From UMGS1279 sp045540715 (GTDB taxonomy: Bacteria; Bacillota; Clostridia; Oscillospirales; Acutalibacteraceae), in the NCBI GenBank assembly GCA_045540715.1, contig JAZQHT010000006.1:1-63277 (forward strand): 63,277 nt of DNA, given 5' to 3'. This document shows positions 60,347-63,277 of this stretch, piece after piece. Under the pieces are notes generated by a model that was given only the letters and a program-made list of their open reading frames with translations, searched no databases and was not told the origin of the DNA. The position numbers and the translations under genes are program-made. How positions within the stretch are numbered: position 1 is the stretch's first letter; each line of letters begins with the position of its first letter.

Positions 60347-60365
60347 AAATAAGAATTTGTAGGTG
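60347..60365 (+). repeat. AAATAAGAATTTGTAGGTG leader repeat (GNAT gene)
   Basis: The same leader, with the GTAGGTG Shine-Dalgarno, precedes the P-loop gene at 61693, and its first part ends the 38-bp repeat at 60796. An extended -10 TGCTATAAT lies at 60325-60333. Confidence 0.65.
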
Positions 60366-60371
60366 CGTGCA

Positions 60372-60806
60372 ATGAACCTAAAAGAATTAACTCACAAGAA
60401 CGATATTTTACAAACATATGAGATTTACAAACACTGTATGTTTATGCCTACCGAAGAAAAGTTTAATAAGAAAGTAGAACAATTTCTGAATAATAACTCT
60501 GTAAAAATCTTTGCTTGTTTTAGTCACGGAAAGATTGTGGGTGTTATGGCTGTTTCTTTTATTGAACAGAAGAAAGTTGAGATATTAGGAATTGCGGTTG
60601 ATTTATCTGCTCGTGGCAAAGGCATTGGTTCTTATATGATAAAACAAGTGATAAATAATTATGATTTATTGTCTGTATATGCTGAAACGGATAATGATGC
60701 CGTCGGTTTTTATCAGAAGAACAATTTTAGTATTACAGAATTCTCTGAAATTTATGACGGTGAAACGGTTATCCGCTACAAATGTGAATTAACCCAATTC
60801 CAATAG
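60372..60806 (+). CDS. GNAT-family N-acetyltransferase (accessory array)
   Basis: The 144-aa protein is a compact GNAT: VGVMAVSFIEQKKVEILGIAVDLSARGKGIGSYMIKQVI, with acetyl-CoA-binding ARGKGIG, and AETDNDAVGFYQKNNFSITEF. ATG 60372 has AGGTG 6 nt upstream; a GTG at 60363 is inside the SD. Its last two codons and stop start a perfect 38-bp repeat whose second copy is at 61644. Confidence 0.82.
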   Translation: MNLKELTHKNDILQTYEIYKHCMFMPTEEKFNKKVEQFLNNNSVKIFACFSHGKIVGVMAVSFIEQKKVEILGIAVDLSARGKGIGSYMIKQVINNYDLLSVYAETDNDAVGFYQKNNFSITEFSEIYDGETVIRYKCELTQFQ

Positions 60807-60833
60807 GTCGAACAGTTAGGAAAATAAGAATTT
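60796..60833 (+). repeat. 38-bp perfect direct repeat, copy A
   Basis: Begins in the GNAT stop region (TTC-CAA-TAG) and runs through GTCGAACAGTTAGG to AATAAGAATTT. Identical to 61644-61681; the lipoprotein gene lies between. Confidence 0.9.
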
Positions 60834-60853
60834 TACAGAAAGGCGGTTTTCAT

Positions 60854-61618
60854 ATGAAAAAGCATTTTTTGTTTTTATTATTAGCGATACTCGTTTTATT
60901 TGCAGGATGTCAAAGCACATCCATCGATAAACCGAATACAGAAATATCAAATACCACAGACGGCACAGAAATAACAGACCAATCGTCTGCCACTCAAACA
61001 GTTGAAGTCATTGAAATCATTGATAAGACGAAAACTGAAGATATTACCTGTGCTGATGCTCTCCAAAAGTTTTATGCTGATGCTGAATATAACTATTTTT
61101 ATTCCTGCATAAAAAGTGAATATGTTATAGTCGAATATTCAGATGGTTCCCAAAAAACAGTTGAAGAAGCATTGAAAATTGGAGATATAACAATTGAGGA
61201 TTTAGACAAATTTGAAATTAAGTATTACAAAGAGACACTTGACGGAAAAGAAACACAAGTAGAAAACCAAGGTGAACCATTTCAAAAGACAAAACTCAGT
61301 GTAGATGAGATATCGTCTGTAACTATAAAAATATTCACCTCGCTTAATGGAGGACCAAAACAAAAAATTATATCTGACAGGGTATTGATTAGCGAAATGG
61401 TCGAATATTGGAATAATGTTGTATTGAAAAATAAAGTAGAAAGAGCAAAACCTGGTACAACACTTTCTGTTGTATTTAATAGTGATGTAGCATTCTCAAT
61501 TAATAACGGATATTTGGGGTATGGCGGCAATTATTATGAACAACCAGTTGGGTTAGAAGAACAGTTTAAGAAATATTATGCTTTAGCTAAGGAAAAGGAA
61601 ACGACAATTGAATTTTAA
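60854..61618 (+). CDS. lipoprotein of unknown function, probable acquired cargo
   Basis: The 254-aa protein has a lipoprotein signal (LVLFAGCQS), a Thr/Ser/Asn linker with TDGTEITDQSSATQT, and a C-terminal domain that I cannot assign. AAAGGCGG precedes the ATG. Its Tyr-Val, Asn-Val and Asp-Val pairs use T-ending first codons, unlike resident genes. It is bracketed by the perfect 38-bp repeat. Confidence 0.75.
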   Translation: MKKHFLFLLLAILVLFAGCQSTSIDKPNTEISNTTDGTEITDQSSATQTVEVIEIIDKTKTEDITCADALQKFYADAEYNYFYSCIKSEYVIVEYSDGSQKTVEEALKIGDITIEDLDKFEIKYYKETLDGKETQVENQGEPFQKTKLSVDEISSVTIKIFTSLNGGPKQKIISDRVLISEMVEYWNNVVLKNKVERAKPGTTLSVVFNSDVAFSINNGYLGYGGNYYEQPVGLEEQFKKYYALAKEKETTIEF

Positions 61619-61643
61619 ATAAAAAATGTTTGTCAGAATAACA

Positions 61644-61681
61644 AATTCCAATAGGTCGAACAGTTAGGAAAATAAGAATTT
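61644..61681 (+). repeat. 38-bp perfect direct repeat, copy B
   Basis: Identical to 60796-60833. Read in the GNAT frame it would still end FQ-stop, so it may be a displaced gene end. Confidence 0.9.
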
Positions 61682-61692
61682 GTAGGTGAGTC

Positions 61693-62226
61693 ATGATCAT
61701 TTTAATTACCGGAGCATCGCATACAGGCAAAACTGCACTTGCCCAAAATCTGCTCGAAAAATATAAATACCCCTATTTTTCAATAGACCATCTGAAAATG
61801 GGCTTAATTCGTAGTGGTAACACAGAACTTACCCCTATGGACGATACGGAATTGGTCGAATATCTGTGGCCGATTGTTCGTGAAATGGTTAAAACTGCTA
61901 TTGAAAATAAGCAGAATTTAATTGTCGAAGGTTGCTATATTCCATTCGATTGGCAGAAGGACTTTGACTCCAACTATCTTGAAAGCATCAAATATTACTG
62001 CCTGGTAATGAGTGAGGAGTATATCAGAAACCACTTTGCCGACATAAAAAAATACGCAAACATCATTGAAAACCGTTTGGAGGATGAATGGTGTACCATT
62101 GAGAACGTTTTGACAGATAATGCACAAGTCCTCGCTCTTGCGCAAAAGCATAATGCAAAGATTATTCTCATTGATGACCAATACGAGATTAACGTTGAAT
62201 TAGATTCATGTTTTCCTAACAAGTGA
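61693..62226 (+). CDS. P-loop kinase/ATPase-like protein
   Basis: The 177-aa protein has the P-loop GASHTGKT (residues 7-14), YFSIDHLKMGLIRSGN, and IVEGCYIPFDWQKDF, the pattern of small P-loop kinases of adenylate/shikimate or zeta-toxin-like type. No antitoxin is adjacent. It follows the GTAGGTG leader shared with the GNAT gene. Substrate is unknown. Confidence 0.78.
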   Translation: MIILITGASHTGKTALAQNLLEKYKYPYFSIDHLKMGLIRSGNTELTPMDDTELVEYLWPIVREMVKTAIENKQNLIVEGCYIPFDWQKDFDSNYLESIKYYCLVMSEEYIRNHFADIKKYANIIENRLEDEWCTIENVLTDNAQVLALAQKHNAKIILIDDQYEINVELDSCFPNK

Positions 62227-62272
62227 CATTAAGACGCAAAAATGCCCTGCTTGCTACGGTACAAGACAAATT

Positions 62273-62305
62273 AAGAGCTGTGTAGAAATTTTCTACACAG
62301 CTCTT
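62273..62305. terminator. bidirectional terminator
   Basis: A near-perfect palindrome AAGAGCTGTGTAGAA/TTCTACACAGCTCTT with T tract, between the P-loop gene and convergent thrS. G+C content rises sharply just to its right. Confidence 0.88.
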
Positions 62306-62361
62306 TTACTGTCCTTTAGAGTACGGTCCCCAGGGAATCGCTCTTTTATATTAGGAAGAAA

Positions 62362-63277
62362 TTATTTTTTCGCCTTGGTATCGATCACATTCTTAATATA
62401 AGCGATAAATTCGTCAATGGTCATGGTGCCCAGATCGCCATCATGGCGGCCACGCACGGAAACGTTGCCGGCCTCGGCCTCCTTTTCGCCCAGGATCACC
62501 ATAAAGGGAACCTTCTGCATCTGAGCCTCGCGGATCTTATAGCCAATCTTCTCATTCCGCTCATCCAGCTCCACCCGCAAGCCTGCGGCACGCAGGGTCT
62601 CATAAAGCTCTTTGGCCTTATCGAGGGTCTTTTCGCTGATAGGCAGCACTCTTGCCTGAACAGGCGCCATCCAGGTAGGCAGAGCACCTGCATACTTCTC
62701 GATCAGATAAGCAAGAGTTCTCTCATAGCAACCAAGGGAGGTGCGATGGATGATATAGGGGCGCACCTTTTGGCCATTCTGGTCAATATAGGTCATATCA
62801 AACTGCTCTGCCAACAGCTGATCCACCTGAATGGTTACGATGGTATCTTCCTTACCGAAAACATTACGATACTGAATATCCAGCTTGGGGCCATAGAAAG
62901 CGGCTTCATCGATGCCGATGGTATATTCCACACCCAGATCATCGAGGATCTTGCCCATGATGCTCTGCGCCTCATCCCATTGCTCGGGGGTGCCGATATA
63001 TTTCTCGGTATTATTAGGATCCCATTGAGAGAAGCGGAAGGTGCAATCCTCCAGCATTCCAACGGTATCCAGGCAATATTTTGCAAGCTCTAAGCAGCCC
63101 TTGAATTCCTCCTCCAGCTGATCGGGGCGGAGAATCAAATGCCCCTCGGAGATGGTAAACTGCCGCACACGAATAAGCCCATGCATCTCGCCGCTCTCCT
63201 CATTACGGAAGAGGGTGGAAGTCTCGCCCAATCTCATGGGCAGATCCCGATAGGAACGCATTCTATTCAAATAAACC
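62362..63277 (-). CDS. thrS: threonyl-tRNA synthetase, C-terminal part
   Basis: The open frame runs off the right edge. About 305 residues are present: RMRSYRDLPMRLGETSTLFRNEESGEMHGLIRVRQFT (class II motif 2 region), FYGPKLDIQYRNVFGKEDTIVTIQVDQLLAEQFDMTYID, PYIIHRTSLGCYERTLAYLIE (motif 3 region), and the anticodon-binding domain from WMAPVQARVLPISEK. Codon usage and G+C are clearly richer than in all other genes in the window, including lysS and asnS. It may be horizontally acquired, or the contig may be joined here. Confidence 0.95.
   Translation of the reverse strand, partial: VYLNRMRSYRDLPMRLGETSTLFRNEESGEMHGLIRVRQFTISEGHLILRPDQLEEEFKGCLELAKYCLDTVGMLEDCTFRFSQWDPNNTEKYIGTPEQWDEAQSIMGKILDDLGVEYTIGIDEAAFYGPKLDIQYRNVFGKEDTIVTIQVDQLLAEQFDMTYIDQNGQKVRPYIIHRTSLGCYERTLAYLIEKYAGALPTWMAPVQARVLPISEKTLDKAKELYETLRAAGLRVELDERNEKIGYKIREAQMQKVPFMVILGEKEAEAGNVSVRGRHDGDLGTMTIDEFIAYIKNVIDTKAKK

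Noticed and set aside
61693..62226. Zeta-type toxin
   Set aside because: The P-loop and size would fit, but no antitoxin gene is adjacent and the key substrate-binding motifs cannot be confirmed, so only a P-loop kinase call is given.
62443..63093. 216-codon plus-strand ORF opposite thrS
   Set aside because: It is antisense to well-conserved thrS codons; the higher G+C lowers stop frequency. No SD or recognisable domain.

Overview
The window is AT-rich, densely packed Bacillota DNA. Several features point to an anaerobic, spore-forming Clostridia member, probably Oscillospirales/Ruminococcaceae: [FeFe]-hydrogenase maturation genes (hydE, hydG, hydF with their ACT-type regulator), spore genes of the spoVA family (spoVAC, spoVAD), two secreted proteins with type I dockerin modules, a cobalamin riboswitch, and many short double-CxxC zinc-ribbon membrane proteins. 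I found no rRNA, tRNA, CRISPR array, transposase or integrase. The taxonomic call is inference from gene content.

Layout. 1-8.4 kb: end of an alpha/beta hydrolase, a cluster of tiny palindromes, lipoproteins, four zinc-ribbon membrane proteins, a GDPD, small metabolic hydrolases, and an XRE regulator facing a zinc-ribbon gene across two perfect operators. 8.5-14 kb: nagA plus a ROK kinase (amino-sugar use), then a DUF5058 membrane pair with an M20 peptidase. 14-20.7 kb: beta-lactamase-fold lipoprotein, riboswitch-controlled DUF4430 lipoprotein and cobO, an orphan LolD-type ATPase, spoVAC and a MATE exporter. 20.7-30 kb: two lipoproteins sharing a duplicated promoter and signal peptide, an AGE-family epimerase, acyltransferase, spoVAD, a large dockerin/CE2-type esterase, GT4 glycosyltransferase. 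30-35.3 kb: binding protein-asnA-asnS and greA-lysS. 35.3-38.8 kb: accessory genes bracketed by extra copies of the lysS 3' end. 38.8-50 kb: GNAT, ABC-2 transporter, SDR, AsnB-like protein, dockerin/transglutaminase protein, trkA-trkH. 49.6-58.8 kb: hydrogenase maturation operon flanked by two FAD_oxidored paralogues, then a GH2 glycosidase. 58.9-62.2 kb: murA and a small accessory array with a perfect 38-bp direct repeat. 62.3 kb to the end: the C-terminal part of thrS in visibly GC-richer DNA.

Most interesting pattern. At three separate loci, accessory genes (mostly lipoproteins of unknown function) lie between the 3' end of a resident gene and an extra copy of that 3' end. For lysS the three copies are exactly 30 nt and in frame, and differ mainly at third codon positions. 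For the LolD-type ATPase the 27-nt copy has one synonymous change. For the GNAT at 60.4 kb the repeat is an exact 38 bp beginning in its last codons. No recombinase lies within the cargo. Most cargo genes also lack the window's marked preference for C-ending Asn/Asp/Tyr/His codons before Val. This looks like repeated insertion of cargo at gene 3' ends with a diverged gene end carried along. The mechanism is unproven.
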